From positions 1,488,001-1,552,000 of the forward strand of contig CP071496.1 in assembly GCA_017354895.1 (NCBI GenBank): a stretch of 64,000 bases of DNA, written 5' to 3'. The position numbers and the translations under genes were made by a program. Positions 52,716 to 63,719 of this stretch are shown one piece after another. Origin of the DNA: Podospora comata (taxonomy: Eukaryota > Ascomycota > Sordariomycetes > Sordariales > Podosporaceae). Below the pieces are notes generated by a model that saw only the letters and a list, made by a program, of their open reading frames with translations, was not told the origin of the DNA and did not search any database. Positions within the stretch are counted from its first letter, which is position 1; every line of letters begins with the position of its first letter.

Positions 52716-53610
52716 TTAGTGAATGACCTTGGACTCCCCAGTACCAGCCGGCGCAGTGGGTTTAGTCTCACTCTCCACCGCCGCCGCATGGGCAGGAGCA
52801 CCACCAGGAACCTCCTCATTAGACTTGGCCGCGCCACCAGTAAACCGGCCAAAGACCTTATCAAGCCCCGACGCAGCATAGGCATTCCCGCCGTGCTCGG
52901 CCTTCTTCAGGTCCGCCAGCCGTCTCGCCTCGGCGTGGATATCTTGAACCTGCTTGGAGCTGGTGGTGTAAAAGTCAACCAGCTTCTTGCCGGTGGGGCT
53001 CTGGGTAGCCTTCTCAAAGTACGACGCGAGGCCAGTGAGGAGAGAGTTGGCTCTAGCGGTCAAGCCGTAGCTAGCATCGGCAGCCTTGGCCTTGTCTGTG
53101 GCGTGGGTGCGCTCATCGAGCTGCTTGACGGTGTTGACAAACTTGTTGGTGACACCGTGCTTCTCGTCGAGCTGGATGGCTGTTTCGAGACCGGTATCGG
53201 CGACGAGGTAGCCATGAGCGAGGATCTCAGCGAGGACGCGGGCGCGGGGCTTCTCTTCTTGTGTCAGGCCAGCGTCGGGGGAGCGATCGGTGGTGGAGTC
53301 ATCGGGATGGGCATCGTCCGAGGAGGAGCCGCCGGTGACGGAGATTTCGTTGGTGCCGAGCTTGGTGTGGTTGAGGAGGAGAGCAGTGCGGGCGGCGGTC
53401 TCCTTCTCGAAGTTTACGGTCGCGGACTTGGTCTCGCCCTCGGAGGTGACGTCGATGGAGTTGATCTTGCCACTGGGAGGTGCGTTAGCAGAGCGAACGA
53501 GTGATGGGGCAGGGAAGAAGGCAGATTTTTTACCAGAAGCTAAAGAAGTCCTTGATCTCCTTGTCCTCGGTGTTGGAGGCAATATTCTTGACATAAACAG
53601 TGGTCGCCAT
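52716..53610 (-). CDS. vip1: RRM protein of the Vip1 family
   Basis: Two exons, 53610-53534 and 53472-52716, with a 61-nt intron (GTAAAA to CCCAG); the split codon gives FSFCGKINSID and a 277-residue product. The RNA-recognition motif has RNP2 TVYVKNIAS at residues 4-12, EIKDFFSFCGKI, and the RNP1-like KSATVNFEKETAARTALLL. The rest is a long helical, Ala/Lys-rich region (LDEKHGVTNKFVNTVKQLDE, VDFYTTSSKQVQDIHAEARR) and an Ala/Pro-rich tail ending GTGESKVIH. This fits the fungal Vip1 family, named for S. pombe Vip1, which is annotated as an actin-cytoskeleton and vesicle-related RRM protein; its biochemical role is unsettled. The donor GTAAAA is weaker than usual, but frame and conservation require it. 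Confidence 0.88.
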
Positions 53611-54356
53611 TTTGAATGTTGTCTGTTGGGTAGATAGCGTAACGGTGCGGGGTTGAGCTATCAGGTCGTTGGGGTGATGCAGATGTTTAGTATTGGTGTT
53701 CTGGAAAAAGTAAACACGAGTAAGTCGTCAGATGTGAAGATGAATTGGAGAAAGTCTGGGAGGCCAACCGTTTTGTTAAATGCTTATTTGAGGTGATAAG
53801 ATGAAGTGTCAGAGAGCTGGAACGAGCTCGAAGGTCTGAAGGAGGGGCATGTCGTCATCGGCTGATCGAGGGGCATTGCGTGTGGCTGTGTGGCAGTTCG
53901 CCAATCAACCGAACACCCCACCAGCGGCCAGCTGCTGGACTGTGGCTGATGGAGCTTGCGTTGTGGACTGACGTGCCCAGGGACGACGACCTTTGGTGTC
54001 TGATGACGTTCTTGACATGTGAAAGCCGGCCGCATTGCTACAAAGATGCCACCACAGACTATCGCGGCTAAAGGTGACTCTATTTCGCCAACCTGTGCTA
54101 TGTATCAGTTCAGGGTGTTTGAGTGCTGCTCAAGTGAGCAACACTCAGCCTGTACGTAGCAAACTGCAGTTAATTAGGGAGGATCACTGGCGGAATTTGT
54201 CACTGTCTTGCTGGAGAGTCATTGACGTACGGACCATATACAGTCTCGTTGGTATTCGTGATGATTTGAAGAAATGGTGGAACACAATTATGCTAATACT
54301 AATTCCCAACGCCAGTCATGTCCGAGCCATGTATCATACAAGAAGCCATTCAATAA
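53611..54356. other. Intergenic region
   Basis: Holds the promoter of the Vip1 gene (minus strand) and the 3' flank of the small gene ending at 54357. No further gene or repeat was recognised. Confidence 0.5.
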
Positions 54357-54637
54357 TTACTGTGACTCTCCCATCTTAGTATTCTTGGCAAACTTCTTGG
54401 TGACCTCGTCGTCCATTGGACCCTTGGGGTTGGAGCTCAAGTTCTGGAGCACTGTTAGCTTGTTGCTGCTAGTGCCATCCATAACAGCTTTCTTATTATA
54501 CATACCTCGAGACCACTCTTGTTGGTTTGCTCCTTGTTAGAAGCATCATCAGTGCCCTTGCCGCTGGCTGGGGGGTCATTGAGCTGTCTTCCGGACTGCT
54601 CCTCAGGAGGAGGGGACTGGGCAGCGCGATCAGACAT
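54357..54637 (-). CDS. Small hydrophilic conserved fungal protein, 72 residues
   Basis: Two exons, 54637-54506 and 54443-54357, with a 62-nt intron (GTATGT to CTCCAG). The product begins MSDRAAQSPPPEEQSGRQLN, continues as a charged, disordered sequence (GKGTDDASNKEQTNKSGLE) and ends in a short motif LSSNPKGPMDDEVTKKFAKN before KMGESQ. It has no hydrophobic segment. Small proteins with a SxNPxGPM motif near the end are widespread in ascomycetes and resemble stress- or spore-related hydrophilic proteins; the function is not known to me. The intron is required to reach the motif, and an earlier CAG would give a stop, which supports the chosen acceptor. Confidence 0.65.
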
Positions 54638-55363
54638 GTTGAAGGTTTGGTGGTTGTTGTAAGAGTTGTGATGGAAGGATTGGCTGTCCTGAAGAAATTG
54701 TAGGGAAGGGTGTTTTGAGGTGCGTTGTTTGTGTCAAGGAAAAGCTGGGTCAAAGTGAAGCAGAGCTTCTTATACTCACAGAAAGATCCGTAACTGACAT
54801 CAGCACCTCCATCGGGGAACTGCCGGCTGCTCAACGTCAACTTCATCATCCCGTCTCTCAAACACCATTACATCATATGCCCCCGCCAAATGCAGGTGGC
54901 TTTCCAGAGCCCCGCTTTTTATGTCGAGAGCTTGGCTTGGTGGGGCGCCAACTGAACCTGTCGGAAGTGCTGCAGTTAGCGATCAGGGAGCCTCTGTTGC
55001 TCATGGCAGTGTTTGTGAAGTGGTTCCATTAGTTTTGCTCTGACTACAGCTGATATACTCATTTTCTGCAGCATGTACTAGGTGTTTATAGCTCAAAAAC
55101 AATGGGAGTGTTGACAAAGAGCCGGGACGAGCGAGACAGCTCACCGCCTGGGCACCTCAGTTCGGTTCAAGCACAGACCCAATTACAGCACGTGTCGCCT
55201 GTGGGGAGCTGTTCCAGCACTCAGACGACACCGCGCCATTCTCCCGGCGAAAGCGTGTAAAGTGGTTTCGTGACATGCTGCCTGAGTGTTTGACCCGGAA
55301 GCTGCTTGCGACTTCCTCAGCATACAAAACGTGACATAAACAAAGGGTTCCAATCAAATTGCA
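54638..55363. promoter_or_regulatory. Divergent promoter region
   Basis: Between the start codons of the 72-residue protein gene (minus) and the coiled-coil protein gene (plus). No frame is convincing and no specific element was recognised. Confidence 0.4.
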
Positions 55364-56585
55364 ATGCCCGACCTCAACTCCGTACCGCCTTCACCCCATT
55401 TCCTCTCGCGTCGTGCATCACAGCAGATGCCACCACCGCCAGCCCCCAGTTCGCTGATTCTGCCGTCAAACCAAACCGCCGTACACAACCCAAACAGCAC
55501 ATCCACTCCGGTACTGCCATCACCGCAATTCCCACCGCCCATCAGTCAATTGCCCGGCAGCACCATGACGACTGGCGACAACACTGGCGTTGGCTCCGGC
55601 CCCGGGCCAACTCGACACCCCCGGCCTCCAACTGCCGCAGAACTCCATTCCGAACTTGAGAAGGAGCAGGAGGCTCGAGTATGTTGCACCCTCAGAGACC
55701 GTCGGTACAGAATCGTGTCTAACCGATATTCATCTGCAGATCAACCGGCTTACCCGTGAACTCGCTGCCCTCAGGGCTCTCCACAACGAATCTGTCGTCT
55801 CCAATGCATCCTCGACCAGCGCTACCGGCACCGAGCCAGGCGATCCCCGTTCCGGTCGACACATTCGCACACTCTCCAACACCAGCACGCGAAGCAATAT
55901 GGGTTCAGTCTCGACCACATCCATGGCCGGAATCTCGTCCCCCGCGCCTATCCGTCCGAGTCCTTATCCGACCACTGCCCTGGGCGGTGTTGCACTCTCC
56001 CGCCAAGGCAGTACCACTTCCCGCCGTAGTAGGGCTGGGTCACCAGCTCCTCTGGTGTACGGCTCCAGTTATTCCAACGAGCCAACTTTGGCCAACTACT
56101 TCTCTTCCAGGGTCCCACACGTGAGCAGCAGTACCTCTGTGCTCGCCACCCCTGGCTCCACAAGCGACCTCTCGCCCGGTCTGATCCCGGCCACAGACCG
56201 TTATCAGGAGACGGCTTTCTATCGCGAGCAGCTCGAGGCCACCAAGCGAGAGAATGATGAGTTGAAGAAGAGAGTCCGCGAGCTCGAGAGAATGGTTCGG
56301 ACCCGGAGAGGAAGTGATGTCAGTGGCTTGGGAGCCACACCCGGTGCAGGTGCCTCACGCAGGGTTAGAAGTGATAGTGTCAGCACGACAACAAGTGTTG
56401 CTGCCAGCGTAGCCACCAGTGCGACCGGAGCGGGTGGTATTAGTGTGGCTGCCCAGAGACGGCCGAGGATCACAAGTGCTACCAGCGGGCAGGGTGATGG
56501 TGGTGCCTTGGAGCAGGAAGTCCGAGTTGGGGAGAGTGCGTCGAGCTCCGGGTTGCAAAGGGGGGTGGATTTTCCTGCGAGGTAA
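55364..56585 (+). CDS. Coiled-coil, Ser/Thr-rich conserved fungal protein
   Basis: Two exons, 55364-55678 and 55740-56585, with a 61-nt intron (GTATGT to CTGCAG), give 386 residues. The start is rich in Pro/Ser (MPDLNSVPPSPHFLSRRASQ). A first short coiled coil spans the junction (LHSELEKEQEAR-INRLTRELAALR) and a second lies around residue 245 (YREQLEATKRENDELKKRVR). Between and after them the sequence is disordered and Ser/Thr/Gly-rich, with RRGS and RRAS kinase-type sites. There is no membrane segment. The protein resembles uncharacterised ascomycete proteins with paired coils; no function is assigned. The splice join inside the first coil makes the gene model convincing. Confidence 0.75.
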
Positions 56586-56984
56586 TTCACCTACCGGGTA
56601 ACTAACGTCGCTTCCTGCGATCCGGAGATGTCTATCTGGACTTTTACATTATCAACCGACAGCTCTTCGAGATGCGTGTCTCCTTTGTCGGGAAGAGCAG
56701 TACGCTTGAGTGAGCAAACGATGGGGCGTTTTGGAGTTTGAGTGCTTTTCATAGAAGGGTAGGTAGGCGAGACTTGATAACCATCTTCTCTCACGCCACA
56801 AGCGTACCAATGGCACCAAATTTTACTCCCCTTGGGAGACAGCAGTTTCATGCACACTTTTCTTGGTCCTGTGAGGTCTGTAGACATCAACTGAGAGTAC
56901 CAGGTAATGACAAAGTTCAGGGGGCCCAAGGTCAAAAACGACAAAAAGCTTGTGTCACTCATGAAGTCCAGCAGGAGAGATGAT
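56586..56984. other. 3' flank and tRNA downstream region
   Basis: Holds the 3' end of the coiled-coil gene transcript and, on the minus strand, the termination region of the tRNA: two T-runs lie 35-45 bases beyond its 3' end. No gene recognised. Confidence 0.45.
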
Positions 56985-57085
56985 CGACCATGCTGGGACT
57001 CGAACCCAGAACCTTTACCAGCTGGAGATTTAACTTCGAGAAATTGAAACCGGAAAGTAACGCGCTACCATTGCGCTACACGGCC
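56985..57085 (-). tRNA. tRNA-Arg (anticodon CCG) with an intron
   Basis: Folded by eye on the minus strand: acceptor stem GGCCGTG (57085-57079) pairs with CATGGTC with two G-U wobbles; D-arm GCGC-AATGGTA-GCGC; anticodon stem TTACT with GGTAA; T-arm CTGGG-TTCGAGT-CCCAG. The anticodon loop reads TT-CCG-G, followed by a 29-nt intron (57049-57021) inserted at the canonical position after base 37. The internal promoter boxes are intact (TAGCGCAATGG for box A, GGTTCGAGTCC for box B). CCA is not encoded, as expected in eukaryotes. The intron position defines the anticodon; a different intron boundary could alter the call. Confidence 0.85.
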
Positions 57086-57809
57086 TGTGATAGTTTGGTG
57101 GAGCTTATATTGGCGGTTGCATTTATCATGGTGATTTCCAGTCTCTTACCCCTTGCTAGGGTAGGGTGCATCAGTGGTAGTGCAGACTACAGATTCACAG
57201 CTACAATGCATGTCAAATTATACCATAAATATTTTTTGGTCACTGCAGAGTTGCGAAAATCATCAAATTCATTGAGCAGCAATGATGAGTCAATGGCATC
57301 TTGACAGGATGCCGAGAGCATGGATTCATTCCTTTGAGAAATTAAGGATTTTGCACCACGTCGGACTTGAACGATTGGCGATAGCTATACGATGTCAAAA
57401 CGTCGTATGCAACCAGTTCTCAGCCAGATATCACCCTCTTTATTGGCACGCCTATTGTGTTTAGGTAATTCCCGCCGGCTTCACCCGATGCCTCCTCACC
57501 CCCTGAGCAGCCAAGGAAACTTTCAAACATCACTTGATTTGGAAAAAAAATCTCATGCGAAGGCTAGCAAGCATTCCAACCTGGAGCTTGATGGTAGTCA
57601 TCTTATACTGCAGAAGTATTATCCCCTTTTGAGTGTCTACCAGCACTGGCTCGTTAAATCCAGTCCAGGGGCCCGTTATTGCTATCAAATATTTAAATCC
57701 TCTCATCCGCAAACTACAACACACACCACACTCATCTCGTCACTACCCTCAGGTCTTCAAACTCTAGCATTTTCCCAAGAACCACACATTACCATACCAA
57801 CCTGTCAAA
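57086..57809. other. Intergenic region upstream of the alpha/beta hydrolase
   Basis: No gene supported. 57355-57385 contains a tRNA-T-arm-like string (cgtcggacttgaac) with no matching tRNA around it. The last 100 bases are C/A-rich leader. Confidence 0.45.
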
Positions 57810-58702
57810 ATGCCATACTTTCCCTCCCCCACCCCTGGCCCCTCGGTCTCAATCTACTACATCGACGAATCCCCTCATTCATCAACCCCAACCCACACCT
57901 GCCTCTTGATCCCAGGAATTACCTGCGACCTATCCGACTGGTCCTGGCAAGTTCCCTTTCTCCTCTCCAAAGGCTTCCGGGTCATCACCCCTGACCCCCG
58001 CGGACAAGGCCGCTCCTCCGCTCCCCCTACCGCTGTCGATGAAGGGATTTACACGCCCGAGAATCTGTCCTCCGATTTATCCGCTCTGCTCGCCCACCTT
58101 GACATCACCTCCAACGTCATCGTCATCGGTCACTCGTTGGGAACCTGCACGTCAGTCCACCTCGCTGCTACCAACCCAGACCTGGTGGTAGGGTTAGTCC
58201 TACTAGACCCCCTGCATTCCATGTCCTCCGCCACGTGTGACGAGCTGTTCTCCGACCCAGCAACAACGATGCAAAACCTGATGGTGAACTTTGCGGCTAA
58301 AGGGCTGGTTCCTGTTCCACCGCTGGGGCCGGAGTGGGATTGGCATACGACTTGGATTCAGAGGAGGGGGATGGTAAGTCTCTTGTAGCCCAGACACAAA
58401 AGGGTCAACGCTGACATGAGTGGAAACAGGCGATGGACCCAAGCAGTATTGGTGCGATGACATATGCCTGCTGGACGAACAAGAATGGACTGGGCAGGAA
58501 GGAGGTGGCGATGGAGTTGTCCAAGGGGGCCAAGGCGAAGAGGCTGACGCTGGGGTGTAATGAGTACTGGGTTGGGACGGACAGGGAGATGGGGGTTGAG
58601 ACGGTGACCGTGGAGGGGGTTGGGCATTGGTTTCATCATGTGAAGGCGCAGGAGACGAATAAAATTTTGGAGGGGTGGTTGGAGAGGGAGGGGTTTTGCT
58701 GA
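57810..58702 (+). CDS. Alpha/beta hydrolase
   Basis: Two exons, 57810-58373 and 58430-58702, with a 56-nt intron (GTAAGT to AACAG), give 278 residues. After the start (MPYFPSPTPGPSVSIYYIDE) come the oxyanion-side LLIPGITCDLSDWSWQVPFL, the RVITPDPRGQGRSS motif and the nucleophile elbow VIVIGHSLGTCTS with Ser109. LVLLDPLHS follows. The catalytic His is in VEGVGHWFHHVKA (about His254). There is no signal peptide, so it is probably cytosolic. The layout is that of small esterase or epoxide-hydrolase-like enzymes without a long cap; the substrate cannot be inferred. The 3' end is convergent with the acidic-protein gene, with 274 bases between the stops. Confidence 0.88.
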
Positions 58703-58976
58703 TGGTTTGAAAGGGGATGATGGGGTGTGGTTTAGATGGGGTTTGTATGATAGTATAAGATGATCTCTATTCATGACACGTACTGGAATGAATCACAATC
58801 GAATGCGTTAAAGACGGAAGGAACGGTGGATAAGCACGGAAGGAACAACGCAAGAAGATGGAAAGAGCGGTACAGGAAGACAGGATGCTGTCAAAAGAAC
58901 GCTACATATTGCTGCTAATTACACCACTCGTCCACTGTCCCAAACAAAAGCTAACATCCAACGAGATCAAGAAAAA

Positions 58977-60993
58977 CTAATCCTGGTGGTCATTCAGCTG
59001 TCCCCTTTCGATAGCCTGAATGAAAGCCGCATGGTTTCTCCACGTCTCACAAACCGAGCGAACTTCGACCGCAGCTTCCAAGATTGCCTTGCGGATCACA
59101 AATTTTTGCTCTTCCATCTGCTTGTCAAAATCGTCATCCAAATCGCCGTTCAACTCCCCCAAATCATCCTCCACAGCGTTGCTCATCGAGACCTCGATAC
59201 CCTCGTCGGAAATCTCATCCTCGCCAATATCTGTCTCATCATCCTTCATCTCCTCATCAGAGTTAGCTTCATCCTGGTCTTCATCGTCCGGCCCATCAGA
59301 GTTATCAGACTCGCCGGAGTCGTCAGAGTCGTCCGATTCATCAGAGTCACCAGCACCATCATCAGGATCCTCAGACTCTCTGCCGTCCGCCATCTCCTCA
59401 TCACTACCTTCCTCCCCTTTCTCATCACCCTCTTTCTCCTCTTGCTCCACCTTCCACAAACCCCCCAGCGCCTCCACCACAGCCTTGTCATACCCCAACC
59501 CCGTCAAAGGATGCAAAACCCCCATCAACCTCCCCACAACCTCCTTCACACGCGCCTTATCCTCCATGACACCTTGTATCGCTTCCCTCCTAATCCACCC
59601 CCTAACCTCAATCATACACCGATACAAAGGCAGCATCTCCACCCTCGTCATGCCATCCCCCTCCTTCATCCTCACATTGCCAGCCTCGGCGAGATATTTG
59701 ACTGCTTTGTCCAGCTTTTTAGCCGCCACGAAAAGCCAGAGATGCATTGTATTCAGAGCATCGTATACCGCTTTGATCTTCTCGAGCCAATGTTCCAGCA
59801 GAGTCCACGGCTTCTTGTGTTCGAGGATCTGGATGTTGGCCAGGGTGAGGGATCTGGTGCAGTGCCGACAGATGTGGATGACGAGCTTTTTGAAGCGGCC
59901 GGTGATGAAGACGTGGGCGGTGTAGAGGCTGTACGCGAGGTGGAGCTTGGGGAGGATGTTCACCTCGAGGATTTGAGCTTCGGCTAGGTTGGCCATGGGG
60001 GCGGAGAGAGTGGTTATATTTTGTTTGGTGAAGGCTGAGGATAGGAACTTGGAGGCGTGCTGAGAGAGGGTGGATGTTGCGGCGTACCAGGAAGTGTGGT
60101 GGCATGGTGTGGGAGGGTTTTCGTCGGGGGTAGTCCAGGGCGAGGGGTCGGTGCAAGAGAGGCGGAGGTGAGGGTGGCAGGTTGGTTGGCGGCTATCGGT
60201 GGGGAGGGGATTGTTGTTGTCGGGCCAGATGATGGACAACGGGTTGGTGGCTTCGGGGCAAGTGTATTGCTTGTGGGTTTTGACTGTAGGAACTGTGGGA
60301 ATCCCGAACAGTTTCTTTTTCTTGCGTAGCTTGGAGGGGGTGGGTGATTTGTAGTGAGGAGAGTCGCAAGAAAATGCCACTTTCTTGGGGGAGGGTTTGG
60401 GAGGAGAGGGGGTCCTGAGGATGGTGTTAGTTTTTGTGATCGTGGTATATGTGAAGATGAGGGATACGAGATGGGTGATAGATAACATACGAATCGTCAG
60501 GAAAGAGGGGGAGTTGGTCGAAGAAAGCCTTGATGTGAAAGCTGAGGGCGTCGGATTTCGAGTTGTCTCGGATCATGCCCATTAACTCGAGCTTGTCGAA
60601 GAGAGACCGGTCCTCCTCTGCTAGGACTTCGATCAGAATCGTTGAGCGCGGGATCGATGAAATATTCACACGCATCTTGGCGAATATATCGAGGATTGTT
60701 TGTGTTGTGTGAAGGTGCTGTGTGAAGAGTCGGGGGATCGTTCGTTGCTGGTATTTGGCGCGGTTGTTGTTGTTGTGTTGTTGCAGACCAGTTTCTGCTG
60801 GCAGGGCAGGACAAGATCTTAAGAGGAGAGACAGCTGGCTATTCAGAACAAGAGTGAATAGGCCTGGTGGGGGGGCAGTAGGTATTGTTTCTCCTGTCAC
60901 TTGCTCCGAAGCTTGGGCCACGTCGACTGCAGTCGTTGTGACGATGGCCTGGCCAAGTGAATATTTTCTTGCGCTTGACATCGCAAGCCACAT
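58977..60993 (-). CDS. Conserved fungal protein with a long acidic region
   Basis: Two exons, 60993-60491 and 60414-58977, with a 76-nt intron (GTATGT to CTCAG), give 646 residues; an in-frame ATG at 60981 (MSSARKYSLGQ) may be the true start. Exon 1 has a helical part (TQTILDIFAKMRVNISSIPR, DRSLFDKLELMGMIRD). The centre (about residues 315-480) is helical with WTLLEHWLEKIKAVYDALN, HLWLFVAAKKLDKAVKYLAE and MIEVRGWIRREAIQGVMEDK. A strongly acidic Asp/Ser/Glu region of about 110 residues follows (DDSDDSGESDNSDGPDDEDQ), then a final helix (IRKAILEAAVEVRSVCETWR). A basic KLRKKKKLF segment could direct it to the nucleus. Acidic tracts of this type are common in chromatin- or ribosome-assembly factors, but I do not recognise the family and no function is given. 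Confidence 0.72.
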
Positions 60994-61576
60994 GTGATTT
61001 CCACCATCTGGGAGCAGGTCGATTGGAATTCCCTTTTGCTTGACAAACTCTTCGAGAATGTGATTTACGGTAGGTAGCTTAAGCCGATAGAGGGTTCAAG
61101 CACAGGGTGTTGAGTGACACGATGGTATTGACTTGACACGACAGGCCCGTTGAACGATTTACTTTTCAGATTCTTCGACTACTTTTCAACTCTGTTTTCA
61201 ATGCTGATAGCTTGTAAAGCCTGAGGTATGTAATTATCAGCTCTTGTAAGGCTGCACTTAATCAAATCCAGAGTGGGTTTCAGACCTACCGGCGCCGATC
61301 TGTGGGACTGGGGGTTAAGTGCAGCGGTTACACTCTCAATATCAACCAAAAATGGCCGGAAAATGTACCTAGCCGATAAAAGTCTCGTGTGCGGAAGTCG
61401 CAACGCTGTGGGCATCTCTAGGTCGTGCCTGCCTTGTGCGCAATGATCTGATGCCCGATCTTCCACAGGCAAACCATCTCTGCCCCACCTTCAACAGAAA
61501 CTCTTGTGACAAAACACCTCAACTCTACAACTCTTGTGTCTTGTCAACTCTTTCCACTCCTCCAAACACCTTCACC
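60994..61576. promoter_or_regulatory. Divergent promoter region
   Basis: 583 bp between divergent genes. The last 120 bases before 61577 are A/C-rich (ctcaactctacaactcttgtg), a typical leader. An upstream in-frame ATG at 61436 exists but the sequence from there reads like untranslated leader. Confidence 0.4.
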
Positions 61577-62673
61577 ATGGCGGATCAATACCAGTCCGTC
61601 CATCAAGAGGTCATTCCATGCCTTTTGAGCGACTACGATGACGATGTGGAGGCCCATCGCGAAAGCTTCCAGGCGTTCATGACAAGACAGGCCGAGGAGC
61701 ACTGGGCGGCCGAAATCAGCTCTCTGGATATTGAAGGGTCCGCCGACAGAATCGCCACTGTTATCGAGCAAGAAGTCAACAGACTCGCCAAGAAGCTCGA
61801 TGTGATCGCAACGGCTATGGCTGCTGAGGCCGACGGTGCCCAGACAAACCGACTGCTCGCCATGATTCCAACCAAGTTGAACCTGATGGCCAGGCTTGAG
61901 GACTTGGCCTTCTCTCGGCTTCAGCCAGTTGAGGGATCGGCTGAGCGGCCACTGGCCATTGAGGACGTATCTCCGTCAACTTCACAGGGCTCAACCCAGT
62001 GTGAGATTTCGGGACGGCTAGATGGCTACGACCGAGTAAGTCTACCAGTCAGTACCTCGGTTATTTTACCCGGGTCTAATTATGTGGACAGCCTGTCAGC
62101 CAGACTCCCATTAAGAAATGCAGCGATAGCCCGATCAAGATTGAATCACCTACCCCGACCAAGCGTCGCCGAGTCAATTTCTCAGAGGACGGGGCATCCC
62201 GGGTGTCTGAGCCTACGCCAGCCCTGTCCCATGCTCTGCATACTTCCTCCCCTTCGTTGCCGCAAGCCCTCCTCAGCAAAGGTGGAAACTCTGGTTCGGG
62301 ACATCAGAATCCATCGCCATCACCTTTGCTACCCCAATCAAAGATTGCGCCTGTTCACTATGCAACACCTTCCAATCAGCGATACGACCTTTCGAAGGCC
62401 GCCCCACCATCTGCGAAGAAGAAGCCAGCACAACCCAAGAAACCAGCCCAGGCTTCAAAGCCTTGTCATGGAAAACAACTCTGCATATCTAGAGCTAGCC
62501 TTCACGAGGTTCAGCACCGCGAGTGGATTTTCAATTTTCAGAGCTTCGGCTGGTGCGTTCTTCGTTGTGGCCGTTTCAACTGTCTTAACCAAGGTCCGGG
62601 TATGTTGACTCGTCTCAGAAAACATTTTGAGAAAGGGTGTCCTGTTGCTGGCCATCCGCTCGGCACTGACTAG
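61577..62673 (+). CDS. Hypothetical protein with C-terminal Cys/His-rich motif
   Basis: Two exons, 61577-62035 and 62092-62673, with a 56-nt intron (GTAAGT to GGACAG), give 346 residues. The start MADQYQSVHQEVIPCLLSDY is preferred to the upstream ATG. The N-terminal 110 residues are helical (EHWAAEISSLDIEGSADRIA, IEQEVNRLAKKLDVIATAMA). Exon 2 opens with VSQTPIKKCSDSPIKIESPT and a bipartite-like TPTKRRRVNF, which could be a nuclear signal. A basic Pro/Lys-rich stretch follows. The end is a compact motif GWCVLRCGRFNCLNQGPGML continuing to a KHFEKGCP, i.e. C-x2-C, then H and C, a probable zinc-binding fold. No named family fits, so the protein is left hypothetical. Confidence 0.68.
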
Positions 62674-63719
62674 GAGTTGGTGGAGCGCTTTGGATACCAA
62701 GGTATGTGAGACTGGTCATGGCCGTTTCCTGGTGATTTACTAACTTGGTATTGCTTCACAGTCACCGGAGGCATATTTGATACAGGCTCGGTTCAGCAGA
62801 TCAGTGCGTGGGTGAACAATAGCAACGACGTAATCAGATACACAAATATGAACACATCAGAGAAGTAGGGATACCTTCATGGTGGTGATAGTTTGCAATA
62901 CCGCGAGAGTGGCCTTGAGCTTTTAGATATACTGTCGGATTATACTGGTCTTTCCAGGACGATGAAAGCTTTTGTTTTGTTTCAATCTTCATGTATCAGG
63001 GCTCGTTATTGCCGGAGACTCTATGTTGTATGGATGCCTATCGAGCTATGCATGTATCACGCTGTAAGAGGGCCCGTAACCATTTGGCTTTTTTATAGGA
63101 TAGAGCAATGAACACAAGGTAGTCCGGATCTTGAGATGAGCGAGCACGTTGATCGCTACGACATGAGCTCCTCTTGCCATAATTATGCATCAAGAGCGTC
63201 CAAACAACAGTAATATGGAGTTTCACCAAGCATTAAAGTACTTGGCAGCCATAAGCCTTGAAACGCAGAAACGACTCTGTTGTCTATTGTATGTCCCGTT
63301 TGTTGAGTTGCGATACCTAACGTGGGTTCCGATTGGCTCGTTGGGACGTCGAAAAGAGACTCGCGTGTATGCGGTAATACAAGAGAGTGGCGCTAGACGG
63401 GTACCCGCTGTATCTGCAGCCTTATCATGGTAGCGGAAGATTGGTAGAGCGGTAGATGAAAGCGATGGTTTGTAATACAAGGCAGACTTGTCGTGAACAA
63501 CCTATGAGGCACTCGCCCAAAGCTCGGGCTGACCGGCCATGGCTCGGAATCGAAACGAGTGAGTTTGCAAATTCATGAGAGCAAACAACAGCTCAAATTC
63601 GTGCTGCCGGTGTCTCTCTGTTCCAGTCTGCCAACCGGTGGTCCTCTGGTAAGCTCAAACACTAGCCTTGGCGACATGGAGTGAGAGCTGTACAAGTAAA
63701 CAAGGAACCAAACGATCGG
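62674..63719. other. Intergenic region
   Basis: No gene supported; the frame 62893-63111 has no protein character. AT-rich stretches occur around 62800-63100. The sequence before 63720 may hold the promoter of the partial gene at the right edge. Confidence 0.4.

Noticed and set aside
57355-57385. tRNA-like T-arm string next to the real tRNA
   Set aside because: No D-arm, anticodon arm or matching acceptor strand could be found around it.
58986-59987. Long plus-strand frame of 333 codons opposite the acidic-protein gene
   Set aside because: It is the shadow of an Asp/Ser-rich minus-strand exon with clean splice sites; the frame is Leu/His/Ile-rich without motifs.
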